Assembly (NCBI GenBank): GCA_030433195.1
Contig: JAUIME010000065.1
Coordinates: forward strand, 1 to 12,876
Origin: a bacterium
GTDB lineage: Bacteria; Planctomycetota; JACOTG01; JAUIME01
Direction: 5' to 3'
DNA: 12,876 nucleotides
The translations under genes were made by a program, and so were the position numbers. Positions 1-7,240 of the stretch are shown here, piece by piece (position 1 is the first letter of the stretch; each line of letters begins with the position of its first letter). The notes beneath the pieces are model-generated. The model was not told the DNA's origin. It saw only the letters and a program-made list of their open reading frames with translations, and did not search any database.

Positions 1-41
1 GCCGCCGCAACGACGACCGTCCAACTCCATCGGAATCTCAT
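1..41 (-). CDS. Start of an unidentified protein, cut by the left window edge
   Basis: Only the first 13 codons are in the window, starting at an ATG read on the minus strand and giving MRFRWSWTVVVAA. A purine-rich Shine-Dalgarno-like GGGAGA lies at 46-51, four bases before the ATG. The opening residues (two arginines, then a hydrophobic run) look like the start of a signal peptide or membrane anchor, so the product may be exported. It lies downstream of the DUF1501 gene on the same strand, with a promoter-like pair at 366-395 that could drive it. Too little is present to name a function. The call rests on the ribosome site, the N-terminal composition and the orientation of the neighbours, and could be wrong if the frame closes soon beyond the edge. 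Confidence 0.5.
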   Translation of the reverse strand, partial: MRFRWSWTVVVAA

Positions 42-421
42 CGGGTCTCCCTTCTCTCTTTGCCCTTGGTGTCACCCCGGTCCGTACACACGGAATTCGG
101 GTATCGAATGTCTTCGTAGTGAAAGCATCGGTGTGGGACGCTCGGGGCGGCTCGCGACGTGGCGACGGTCGCACCGGCACGGCATGGCCGCCGCGCGGCG
201 AACTCGCGTCGGGCAGCAGCGACGCGATCGCGAACTCTCGGGCCGGCCAGGGACTCCGGTACCGAATGCGAATCCGGACCGTGAGGCTGGACAGAGGTTC
301 GGCCTGGATCGTTCGGGCCAGATCTTCGGGCCGGACGTCGAGCGTCCTTCTCTTCGGGGACGGCGATTGTACCCGAGCGCCCTCGCGAGTCGCAAGCGTG
401 GATCCGGTCTCCGTGGATCGA
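42..421. other. Intergenic gap between the DUF1501 gene and the left-edge gene
   Basis: No convincing gene was found in these 380 bases. One minus-strand frame stays open across the gap, but it is the antisense-type continuation of a shadow frame; its Arg/Pro/Ser-rich translation looks non-coding. The notable content is a minus-strand promoter candidate at 366-395. Just downstream of it on the same strand are three imperfect repeats of a GGCCCGAA-like word, 13-15 bases apart. No rho-independent terminator (GC stem plus T-run) is visible after the DUF1501 stop. If the promoter is real, the transcript has a leader of roughly 310 bases. Confidence 0.5.
366..395 (-). promoter_or_regulatory. Sigma-70-type promoter candidate
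   Basis: Read on the minus strand, TTGCGA (positions 395-390) and TACAAT (371-366) are separated by exactly 18 bases. The -10 box matches the consensus at five of six positions and the -35 at four of six. It lies just past the DUF1501 stop codon and points toward the gene starting at 41. It would therefore let that gene be transcribed separately from the cytochrome/DUF1501 pair. Found by eye; no scoring was run. Confidence 0.45.
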
Positions 422-1828
422 TCAGGCCAGAAGGCCGGTGACGACTTCCCCGTGAACGTCCGTGAGCCGGAAATCCCGCCCCGCGTGGCGGTACGTGAGC
501 CGTCGATGGTCGATCCCGAGCAAGTGCAGCACCGTGGCATGCAGATCGTGGACGTGCACGCGCCCCTCGGTGACGTGCTGGCCGAGCTCGTCGGTGGCCC
601 CGTGTACGTGGCCGGCTTTCACGCCGCCTCCCGCAAGACACGTGGCAAACGCCGCGGGATGATGGTCGCGGCCCTTCGTCTTGGCGTCCTTCGCGAGCGG
701 CGTCCGGCCGAACTCGGTCGTGAGGACGACGAGCGTGTCGTCGAGCAGGCCGCGTCTCCCGAGATCCTCGAGCAGGCCGGCGATCGGGCGATCGATGTTC
801 TTGGCGAGCTTCCCGTGGCGCGCCATGTTGCCGTGATCGTCCCAATTCCCCGACGCGCCCACGTCGATGAGCTCCACGAAGCGCACGCCTCGCTCCGCGA
901 GCCGCCGCGCCATGAGGCACTGCCAGCCGAAGCCCTTCGTCTGTCCGCGTTCGAGGCCGTAGAGCCCGAGGGTTTCGTCGGACTCGCGACTCAGGTCGAG
1001 CACGTCGGGCGCCTCCCGTTGCAGCGCGAAGGCCATCTCGAACGATTGGATGCGCGCTTCCAAGTCGCCGTCCCCGCCGCGTGCTTCGAGGTGCTCGCGA
1101 TTCGCGCGCTCGAGAAGTCCTCGCTCGAGCCGCTGCAAGCGTCGGTCGACACGCGGCGTGAGGTTCGGCACCGGCGCATCCCCGGGGACCCAGCGCACGC
1201 CGCGATGTCGGCCCGGCAGGAAGTTCGCGTCCCACACTTGCTCGCCCGCGTACGGGAGCTTCGGGGCGAGAACGACGAACGACGGGAGGTTGCGGTTCAT
1301 CGTGCCGAGTCCGTAGCTCAGCCACGATCCGACGCTCGGCATCGCGAACGTCGTCGATCCCGTGTGCATCGCGAGCGTCGCTTCGAAGTGATTCCCGTGG
1401 CTCGTATTCATCGAGCGCACGACACACAGGTCGTCGACGCGTCGCGCGAGGTGCGGGAAAAGATCGCTCACCTCGATGCCGCTTTCGCCGCGCGGGTGGA
1501 AGTCCCACATCGGTCGCAGCACGAATCGCTTGCCGACCTTCTTGCCGTGATCGGTGAACAGCTTCGGCTTCGGATCGAACGAGTCGACGTGCGAGAGCCC
1601 GCCGGGCAGGAAGATCCAGATGACACGCTTGGCGCGAGGCTCGACGTGGAAACCCGAGCTCGCGAGCGCGCCGCGCGCAAGATCCGCGTTCGACGACTCC
1701 GATCGCGCGACGTCCGCGAGCAGGCCGGCGAGCGCGATCGATCCGAAACCGCCTGCGGCACGGTGCAGGAACGTGCGGCGCGAGATCGCCAAGTCGCGAT
1801 CGGTGCGGCAATCGTGCGGTTCGCTCAT
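422..1828 (-). CDS. DUF1501 family protein, Tat-exported
   Basis: This is a 468-residue protein of the DUF1501 family, which has an alkaline phosphatase/sulfatase-like fold and no firmly established reaction. A twin-arginine signal is clear near residues 16-40 (SRRTFL followed by a small-residue hydrophobic stretch), so the folded protein is probably exported. Family hallmarks are present in order: FLPGGLSHVDSFDPKP at about 73-88, NWDDHGN at 328-334, TEFGRTP at 371-377, GRDHH at 386-390, GATDE at 410-414, and HVHDLHATVLHLLG at 425-438. The length is normal for the family. The ATG at 1828 was chosen because it leaves the Tat signal at the N-terminus; the longer frame upstream overlaps the preceding gene. 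A GAGGA lies about 12 bases before it, a loose ribosome site. It follows the PSCyt1/DUF1549/DUF1553 gene by 25 bases, the usual planctomycete arrangement, and the two products probably act together in the periplasm. Family is certain; biochemical role is unknown. Confidence 0.93.
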   Translation of the reverse strand: MSEPHDCRTDRDLAISRRTFLHRAAGGFGSIALAGLLADVARSESSNADLARGALASSGFHVEPRAKRVIWIFLPGGLSHVDSFDPKPKLFTDHGKKVGKRFVLRPMWDFHPRGESGIEVSDLFPHLARRVDDLCVVRSMNTSHGNHFEATLAMHTGSTTFAMPSVGSWLSYGLGTMNRNLPSFVVLAPKLPYAGEQVWDANFLPGRHRGVRWVPGDAPVPNLTPRVDRRLQRLERGLLERANREHLEARGGDGDLEARIQSFEMAFALQREAPDVLDLSRESDETLGLYGLERGQTKGFGWQCLMARRLAERGVRFVELIDVGASGNWDDHGNMARHGKLAKNIDRPIAGLLEDLGRRGLLDDTLVVLTTEFGRTPLAKDAKTKGRDHHPAAFATCLAGGGVKAGHVHGATDELGQHVTEGRVHVHDLHATVLHLLGIDHRRLTYRHAGRDFRLTDVHGEVVTGLLA

Positions 1829-1853
1829 GGGTTGTCGCGCTCCTCGCTCCGAG

Positions 1854-4577
1854 TCAATCCACGTACACGAATTCGTTCGCGGCCAGGAGAACCCGCGCCA
1901 AGCTCGACCACGCGGCGAGGTCGCGCTCGGCCCCGGCTTCGCTCGCCGCTCCGAGCACCTCATAGCAACGCAGCAGGTGCGCCAGCGCGCGGTCGACTTC
2001 GTCGGCCGTGGCGGCACGCCCATAGGCGCGGCGATACGCCGCCTGCACGCGTTCGTCCGCGGTCGCAGCGCTTTCGAGCATGCGCTCGGCGAACGCTTTC
2101 GCGGCGGCGTGCAGCGTCTCGCCATTCAAGAACCACAGCGCCTGGTTCGGCGCGTTCGACGTCGCCCGCCCGGCCGTGCACGCGTTCGTGTCGGCGCCGT
2201 CGAACATCGCGAAGTACGGGTGACGACGAATCCGCTGACGCATCACGTAGACGCTGCGCTTCCGCGTCGCATAAACGGCCCGAAACGGATTGTGCTGGGT
2301 CCAGTTCCACTTCGCGAGCGACGGGAACGGATGGGCCTCGCCCGGTGCTCGATCGAGCGTTTCGCTCACCGCCAGGGCGGCGTCGCGGATCGACTCCGCG
2401 TCGAGCCGCCGGCGTGAAACGTGCGAAAGCCAGCGATTGTCGGGGTCGGACGCCGTCGCGTCGGCGCTCGCGATCGACGATTGGCGATACGTCCGCGACA
2501 ACGCGATCCGACGATGCAGCGCCTTGCGCGATCCGCCGCTCTCGCGAAAGCGCGATGCGAGCCAGTCGAGCAGCTCCGGATGCGTCGGCGCCCGTCCGAG
2601 CTCTCCGAAATTGTCGAGCGAAGCCACGAGTCCGCGTCCGAAGTGGTGATACCAGACACGGTTCACGAGCACGCGATCAGGAAGCGGATTCGTCGACGCG
2701 ACGAGCCACTCCGCGAGCGCGAGTCGGCCGCTTCCCTCTTCGACGGGCGGGGGCGCGTCGCCGCGGATCGCGGCCGGGAAGCCGCGCGGCACGACGTCCC
2801 CTTTCTTGCGCGGGTTTCCGCCTTTCTGGATCGCCGCGTCGCGGGGTTTCGCTTCGACGACCGCATAAGCGAGCGGCAGGCTCGGCAGGGTTTTCTTCGC
2901 AGCGGCGTGCGCGCGCGCGGCCTTCTCGTGGGCCTTCCTCTCGGACTCGATCGCGCGACCGACACGGGCCACCTCGGCGCGTGCCGACCCGAGCGCGGCG
3001 CGATGCGAAGCCGCACGCACATCCGACATCTCGCACGGGAAGCCATCGGCCGACAAGGCGGGCTTCGCGACCGCATCACGCTCGACGACTCGACGCGCGT
3101 CCTGCGCCCGCTTCTTCGCCGCGCCATGCTCGGCCCGCAGCGCGGCGAGGCGCTCTGCGAGGTCGGACACCCGTCGTTCGGCCTTCGCGATCGACTCGCG
3201 ATGCGCGGCGAGCGCGGGCGCGGCCTCGTCGCCCGGAACGAGCGGCACGAGATCGGCCGGATACCGTTGGTTCTCGGATCCGGGGAACGGGTAGCGCGTA
3301 CTCGCGAAGATCCCGTAGAGACCGTAGTAGTCGCGCTCCGTGATCGGATCGAACTTGTGATCGTGGCAGCGAGCGCAGCGCAGCGTGAGGCCGAGCGTCG
3401 ATCGCCCGAGCGTGTCGATCGTGTCTTCGATGACGAGGTGCGGCGCGGCGCGGACGCCGACACCGAAGCGGCGCGAAAGCGCGAGGAAACCCGTCGCGGT
3501 CACGAGGTCGGCGTACGCCTCGCCGCGCGCGCCCGAACGATCGGCGAGGATGTCGCCCGCGATCTGAGCCCGCACGAAGTCGTCGAAGGGAAGGTCTTCG
3601 TTCATCGCCTCGATGACCCAATCGCGATAGAGGCGCGCCTGCGGGATCGGAAAGTCGGAGCTGTCCCCGGCCGTGTCGGCGTACCGCGCGACGTCGAGCC
3701 AGTGACGGCCTTGGCGCTCGCCGTAGTGCGCGGACGCGAGGAGTCGGTCGACGACGCGCGCATGCGCACCGGGTGCGAGATCCGTGACGAACGCCTCGGT
3801 TTCCTCGGGTGTCGGCGGCAATCCGATGAGGTCGAACGACACGCGACGAATCCACGAACGCCGGTCCGCATCGGGCGCGGGCCGAAGCGCGCGCTCGCGC
3901 ATCGCGGCGTAGACGAACCGATCGAGATCGTCGAGCGCCCAGGCCTCGCCTTCGGCGTCGAGGACAGGCGGCACCGGATCCGCTACGGGTCGAAACGCCC
4001 ACGGCCGCGCGTCGATCGACTCGGACGGGTCGACGTCGGCGATGGCGTCCGGCGACACCGCAGCTCGATTCCGATCGGCGACGACCGTCGGGACCGGCGC
4101 GCCTGCCGCGATCCAGCGCTGGAAATCGGCGACGACTTCCGGCGCCAAGGGCTCATCGGGGGGCATCTCGAGGCCGGGATCGTCGTACGTCACGGCTTGG
4201 ACCAGCAGGCTCGCCGCGGGGTCCCCCGGGACGATCGCAGGACCCGAATCGCCCCCGCGCAGCATGCCCTCGCGCGAGACGAGATCGAGTCCGGCCTTGA
4301 CGCGGTCCGCCCCCCCGTGGCAGCGAAGGCATCGGTCGGCCAACACCGGCTCGATCCGCGTCGCCCAGAGATCCGCGGCATCCATCGCGGGCTCGGTCGC
4401 CCGCGCGCTCCCCGTTGCTCGCCCGGGCGAATCGCCCGCGATCTCGGCGGGCGGGCCCGCCACCACGACGGTGATGCCGGCGAGAAGCACGAACCCCGCG
4501 ACGACGCCACGACATGCCCACACCGTCGACATCGCCGACGGCGCTGACAGCCCTCGCCGTCCGAGTCGATCCCGCAT
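1854..4577 (-). CDS. PSCyt1 / DUF1549 / DUF1553 secreted cytochrome-like protein
   Basis: A 907-residue exported protein. The N-terminus has an arginine-rich stretch and a hydrophobic core (WACRGVVAGFVLLAGITVVVAG, about residues 21-41), a signal peptide or anchor. Next is a planctomycete cytochrome-C-like domain (PSCyt1) with the haem-binding motif CLRCH at 83-87 and the usual MPPDEPL about 50 residues later. DUF1549 spans roughly 215-425 and carries a second CxxCH, CARCHDHKFDPI, at 401-412. A charged, probably coiled-coil stretch covers about 460-565, followed by DUF1553 from about 615 to near the end (RVWYHHFGRGLV, DNFGELG, LDAESIRDA). The role is presumed redox or polysaccharide-related work in the periplasm but is unproven. 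The ATG at 4577 is preferred because GAAGG lies four bases upstream (4582-4586). A GTG at 4604 and an ATG at 4532 are alternatives; the latter still leaves a signal peptide. Length is typical. DUF1501 follows in the same transcript. Confidence 0.93.
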   Translation of the reverse strand: MRDRLGRRGLSAPSAMSTVWACRGVVAGFVLLAGITVVVAGPPAEIAGDSPGRATGSARATEPAMDAADLWATRIEPVLADRCLRCHGGADRVKAGLDLVSREGMLRGGDSGPAIVPGDPAASLLVQAVTYDDPGLEMPPDEPLAPEVVADFQRWIAAGAPVPTVVADRNRAAVSPDAIADVDPSESIDARPWAFRPVADPVPPVLDAEGEAWALDDLDRFVYAAMRERALRPAPDADRRSWIRRVSFDLIGLPPTPEETEAFVTDLAPGAHARVVDRLLASAHYGERQGRHWLDVARYADTAGDSSDFPIPQARLYRDWVIEAMNEDLPFDDFVRAQIAGDILADRSGARGEAYADLVTATGFLALSRRFGVGVRAAPHLVIEDTIDTLGRSTLGLTLRCARCHDHKFDPITERDYYGLYGIFASTRYPFPGSENQRYPADLVPLVPGDEAAPALAAHRESIAKAERRVSDLAERLAALRAEHGAAKKRAQDARRVVERDAVAKPALSADGFPCEMSDVRAASHRAALGSARAEVARVGRAIESERKAHEKAARAHAAAKKTLPSLPLAYAVVEAKPRDAAIQKGGNPRKKGDVVPRGFPAAIRGDAPPPVEEGSGRLALAEWLVASTNPLPDRVLVNRVWYHHFGRGLVASLDNFGELGRAPTHPELLDWLASRFRESGGSRKALHRRIALSRTYRQSSIASADATASDPDNRWLSHVSRRRLDAESIRDAALAVSETLDRAPGEAHPFPSLAKWNWTQHNPFRAVYATRKRSVYVMRQRIRRHPYFAMFDGADTNACTAGRATSNAPNQALWFLNGETLHAAAKAFAERMLESAATADERVQAAYRRAYGRAATADEVDRALAHLLRCYEVLGAASEAGAERDLAAWSSLARVLLAANEFVYVD

Positions 4578-4719
4578 CGAGCCTTCGTGGATCTCGCGCA
4601 CCACCCGGCACTCCGTTTCGATCCGTTTCCGTCGTTCGAGGGCGAGCCTACCAGAAATCCGGACGCGCCACCTACGGCGCCGAACCCCGGCGGACGCGAA
4701 AAAGACCGCTTGCCCCTAG

Positions 4720-4742
4720 ATGCGATACGAACCGTATCGTAT
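4720..4742. promoter_or_regulatory. Near-perfect palindrome, putative TetR operator
   Basis: The left arm ATGCGATACG and the right arm CGTATCGTAT are inverted copies with nine of ten positions matching, separated by the three bases AAC. This dimension (10-bp arms, short spacer) is typical of sites bound by TetR-family dimers. A TetR-family gene is encoded in the operon that starts just downstream, so autoregulation is the simplest reading. A weak plus-strand promoter (TTGCCC at 4710-4715, TATCGT at 4735-4740) would be occluded by a bound repressor. The palindrome is seen directly; its binding partner is inferred. Confidence 0.6.
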
Positions 4743-4761
4743 TCTAAGCGTCAGGGTCCGG

Positions 4762-4779
4762 CGGTGTCCCGAGACACCG
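4762..4779. promoter_or_regulatory. Inverted repeat in the hydrolase leader
   Basis: CGGTGTC and GACACCG form perfect seven-base arms around the four-base loop CCGA. In RNA this would be a stable small hairpin ending about 45 bases before the hydrolase start. In DNA the core GTGTC-N4-GACAC could equally be a second protein-binding site next to the 4720-4742 palindrome. There is no T-run after it, so it does not look like an intrinsic terminator. Confidence 0.4.
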
Positions 4780-4824
4780 TTACCGACATCGAACCACGAT
4801 CCGCTGAGGCTGGAGACCTACGCC

Positions 4825-6462
4825 ATGTTTCGATCCGCTTCCACTCCATCGCTCCACGATTCCCGATCCGAACACCCGATCCACGAGCCCTCGCGAGCTG
4901 CCCGTGGCGCGGGCGTCGTCCTTCTCGCGAGTGCCACGTTCTTTCTGACCTCGCTCTCGATCCAGGTCGAACGATCGGCCCTCGCCGACGAGCCGCGATC
5001 CACGGCCGCCTCCGCGCCCGACGACACCTCGCCGACCGAGAGTCCGCGTGACGAAATCGAGTGGGAGCCTTACACGGGCCAGACCTGGTCGGGTCGACCG
5101 ATCGAAGGCGAGCTCGCCTACGTCGAGGTCCCGGAGAATCGCACGCGACCCGACGGCCCGAAGATCGAGATCGCGATCGTTCGCTACCGCGCGAAGAATG
5201 CCGATGCCGGCCCGCCGATCTTCTACCTCGCGGGCGGCCCCGGGGGTTCGGGTGTCAAGGCATGCTCTCGGCTTGCGACCCACCCAGCCCTCGATCTTCT
5301 CGCTCATGGCGACGTGATCGGTATCGACCAACGCGGAGTGGGCCTCACGCGGCCGAACCTGTTCGAAGGCCCCGAGTTCACGTACGAACTACCGCTCGAC
5401 CGCGTCGTACCCGCCGCGGAGTTCCGAAGCGCGTACGCCGAAGCCGTCGCACGATGCGCCGCGTACTGGAAGGAGCGCGGCATCGATCTCTCCGCCTACG
5501 ACACGGTCGCGAGCGCCGACGACCTCGAAGCCGTGCGCCGAGCGCTCGGCGCCGAGTCGATCGTGCTCTACGGTGCGAGCTACGGGACGCACCTCGGACT
5601 CGCGTACCTCCGACGTCACGGGCAACACGTCGCGCGCGCGCTGCTTTCGCGCGTCGAAGGTCCCGATCACACGTGGAAGCTGCCGAGCACCGTGCAGCGA
5701 CAGCTCGAGGCCTTGTCGTCGCTCGTGGCGGCCGACCCCGCGGTCGGCAAGGACATGCCGGACCTCACGGGCTCGATCCACAAGCTGCTCGACGGCCTCG
5801 CGAAGGAGCCGAAGAAGGTGACCGTTCGCGCCGGCACTCCCGACGAGACGACGATCACGATCGGCCCTTACGACCTCCAGCTCGTGCTCTCGCGCTTCCT
5901 CGGAGGGTTTCGCGAACTGCAGACCATCCCGGCGGCCGTGCATCAAATCGGCGAGGGCAACTGGCAGATGCTCGCCCCCCTCGCGATCCGCAACCGCCGC
6001 GACCGCATCGAAGGGGCCATGCCGATCTGGATGGATTGCGCGTCCGCGGCAACCGAGGCACGGCGGCAGCGTATCGAACGGGAAGCCGCAGACCCCACGA
6101 ACCTGCTAGGCGACGCGATCAACGATCCCTACCATCCGTCGATCTGCGCGTCGTGCGGCGACGTCGCGCTCGACGATGCGTTCCGCCAGCCGTTCGAGTG
6201 CGACGTTCCGGTCTTGTTCGTGAGCGGTGAACTCGACGCGCGCACGCCGCCCGACAACGTCGACGACCTCGCCGACGGCTTCGAGAACCACGCACACGTT
6301 CGCCTGACGCACACGACTCATGACGCGCGCGAGCTCTCGTCGCGCGCCTACCGCGAGGTTGTGCGCGCGTTCTTGAGGGGTGATACAGTCTCGAGCCGCA
6401 CGATCGAGCTGCCGCGCCTCACGTTCCACCCCGTCGACACGGACATGACCGGCGGACGCTGA
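4825..6462 (+). CDS. Exported TAP-like alpha/beta hydrolase (peptidase family S33 type)
   Basis: A 545-residue alpha/beta hydrolase of the tripeptidyl-aminopeptidase/proline-iminopeptidase kind. Residues 27-47 form a hydrophobic signal after a long N-region, with a signal peptidase-like ALA just before Asp55, so it is probably released to or anchored at the periplasm. The oxyanion-hole motif GGPGGSG is at 137-143 and IDQRGVG at 167-173. The nucleophile elbow GASYG places the catalytic serine at 252. The C-terminal TAP-like domain supplies the acid in SGELDARTPP (Asp471) and a histidine in LTHTTHDA (His496 or His499), where relatives usually have a Gly-His-Gly-like context. A CASCG pair (about 442-445) may form a disulfide. 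The ATG at 4825 is chosen because GGAG lies nine bases before it and because it gives a sensible signal peptide; an in-frame ATG at 4720 lies inside the palindrome and is unlikely. The substrate could be N-terminal peptides or an ester. tetR follows 37 bases later. Confidence 0.88.
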   Translation: MFRSASTPSLHDSRSEHPIHEPSRAARGAGVVLLASATFFLTSLSIQVERSALADEPRSTAASAPDDTSPTESPRDEIEWEPYTGQTWSGRPIEGELAYVEVPENRTRPDGPKIEIAIVRYRAKNADAGPPIFYLAGGPGGSGVKACSRLATHPALDLLAHGDVIGIDQRGVGLTRPNLFEGPEFTYELPLDRVVPAAEFRSAYAEAVARCAAYWKERGIDLSAYDTVASADDLEAVRRALGAESIVLYGASYGTHLGLAYLRRHGQHVARALLSRVEGPDHTWKLPSTVQRQLEALSSLVAADPAVGKDMPDLTGSIHKLLDGLAKEPKKVTVRAGTPDETTITIGPYDLQLVLSRFLGGFRELQTIPAAVHQIGEGNWQMLAPLAIRNRRDRIEGAMPIWMDCASAATEARRQRIEREAADPTNLLGDAINDPYHPSICASCGDVALDDAFRQPFECDVPVLFVSGELDARTPPDNVDDLADGFENHAHVRLTHTTHDARELSSRAYREVVRAFLRGDTVSSRTIELPRLTFHPVDTDMTGGR

Positions 6463-6499
6463 TCCCCGCGGCACCGTCACGACTTCGGAAGAACCGACG

Positions 6500-7240
6500 A
6501 TGACCGACGCGCTCGAATCCACGTCTCCGGGCCGACCGCGCGATCCCGAGATCGATCGTTCGATCCTCGACGCCGCGCGCGATCTGCTCCTCGAAGGCGG
6601 CTACCGCGCGGTCACGATGGAGGGCGTCGCCCGCCGCGCCGGCGTCGGCAAGACCACCGTCTACCGACGCTGGCGCAGCAAGCCACTCCTCGTCTACGAC
6701 GCGTTCTTCAGCCGTGGTCGCTCGTCGATGACCCGCGCGTCGGGTTCACTCGCCGACGACCTCCGCGCGCTCATCGATCGCGAGATCTCGCTGTATCGAA
6801 CGCCCGGCGGACTCGAGGCCGTCATGGGATTGCTCTCCGACTTCTCGAGTCACCCCGAAATCGAAGCGACGATCCGCGAACGGTTCTTCCGCCCGGACCG
6901 TCGCGAGGCACTGGCCGCCCTCGTCGAGAGTGCCAAGGCCGAAGGGCGATCCCCCGACCTCCCGCTCGACCTCGTCATCGACGCCTTCACGGGCGCACTG
7001 TTCGTCCGCTCGACGCTCCAGAAGAAGCCCATCGACGACGCCTACGCCGAGCGACTTCTACATCTCATGCTCGAAGGCATCGACCTGCCGGACGACGACG
7101 AACATCGCGATCTCCCCGCCAGCTCCGATCGCGCCGCCAGCGCCGATCGCGCCGCCAAAGCCGATCGCGGCGGCGACGACGACGGCGCGGACCCGGACGA
7201 CGCCCAAACCCGCGACCCCGCGGAGAACGAAGACCGATGA
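6500..7240 (+). CDS. TetR-family transcriptional regulator with an acidic repeat tail
   Basis: A 246-residue TetR-type regulator. The N-terminal DNA-binding domain covers about residues 15-63, with the helix-turn-helix around VTMEGVARRAGVGKTTVYRR (38-57) and a standard recognition helix. The middle (about 80-195) is the all-helical ligand-binding and dimerisation domain, resembling the TetR_C_11-like type (tentative). Residues 198 to the end are unusual: a disordered, very acidic tail containing three six-residue repeats (SSDRAA, SADRAA, KADRGG) from an 18-bp DNA repeat at 7121-7174. GGAAGAA ends six bases before the ATG and supports the start. It sits 37 bases after the hydrolase, and its last codons overlap glpK in an ATGA, so the three are probably one operon. 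It probably represses that operon through the palindrome at 4720-4742 and is released by an unknown ligand, perhaps a product of the pathway. Family assignment is secure; target and ligand are inferred. Confidence 0.92.
   Translation: MTDALESTSPGRPRDPEIDRSILDAARDLLLEGGYRAVTMEGVARRAGVGKTTVYRRWRSKPLLVYDAFFSRGRSSMTRASGSLADDLRALIDREISLYRTPGGLEAVMGLLSDFSSHPEIEATIRERFFRPDRREALAALVESAKAEGRSPDLPLDLVIDAFTGALFVRSTLQKKPIDDAYAERLLHLMLEGIDLPDDDEHRDLPASSDRAASADRAAKADRGGDDDGADPDDAQTRDPAENEDR
7121..7174 (+). repeat. Three 18-bp tandem repeats inside the tetR coding region
   Basis: Three consecutive 18-base units begin at 7121, 7139 and 7157. The first two differ only at the fourth base, and the third has diverged at a few positions. 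All share CCGATCGCG at the same offset. Because 18 is a multiple of three, the repeats keep the frame and encode the six-residue units in the acidic C-terminal tail of the regulator. This is consistent with expansion by replication slippage in a region under little constraint. Confidence 0.8.

Larger units (their letters stand above)
4578..4824. promoter_or_regulatory. Divergent control region
   Basis: These 247 bases separate the minus-strand cytochrome/DUF1501 pair from the plus-strand hydrolase operon, so promoters for both should lie here. Around 4700-4760 the base composition turns noticeably AT-richer than in the flanking genes. It holds a 23-bp palindrome (4720-4742) and an 18-bp inverted repeat (4762-4779), listed separately. 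No strong promoter pair was found for the minus-strand gene. For the plus strand, TTGCCC at 4710-4715 and TATCGT at 4735-4740 are a weak pair with 19-base spacing, whose -10 box would lie inside the palindrome. Confidence 0.6.

Noticed and set aside
133..441. A 102-codon plus-strand frame in the left gap
   Set aside because: There is no ribosome site, the composition is Arg/Gly-rich, and it overlaps the DUF1501 stop on the opposite strand.
72..1811. A 579-codon minus-strand frame overlapping DUF1501 and reaching past its stop
   Set aside because: It is out of frame with the DUF1501 motifs, and its product is Arg/Pro-rich without family features.
119..3343. A 1074-codon open frame on the plus strand
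   Set aside because: It lies antisense to the DUF1501 and DUF1549/1553 genes, whose motifs are unmistakable. Its translation is Arg-rich with no recognisable domain, as expected for shadow frames in high-GC DNA.
2421..4547. A 708-codon plus-strand frame
   Set aside because: It is fully antisense to the PSCyt1/DUF1549/DUF1553 gene and has no motif of its own.
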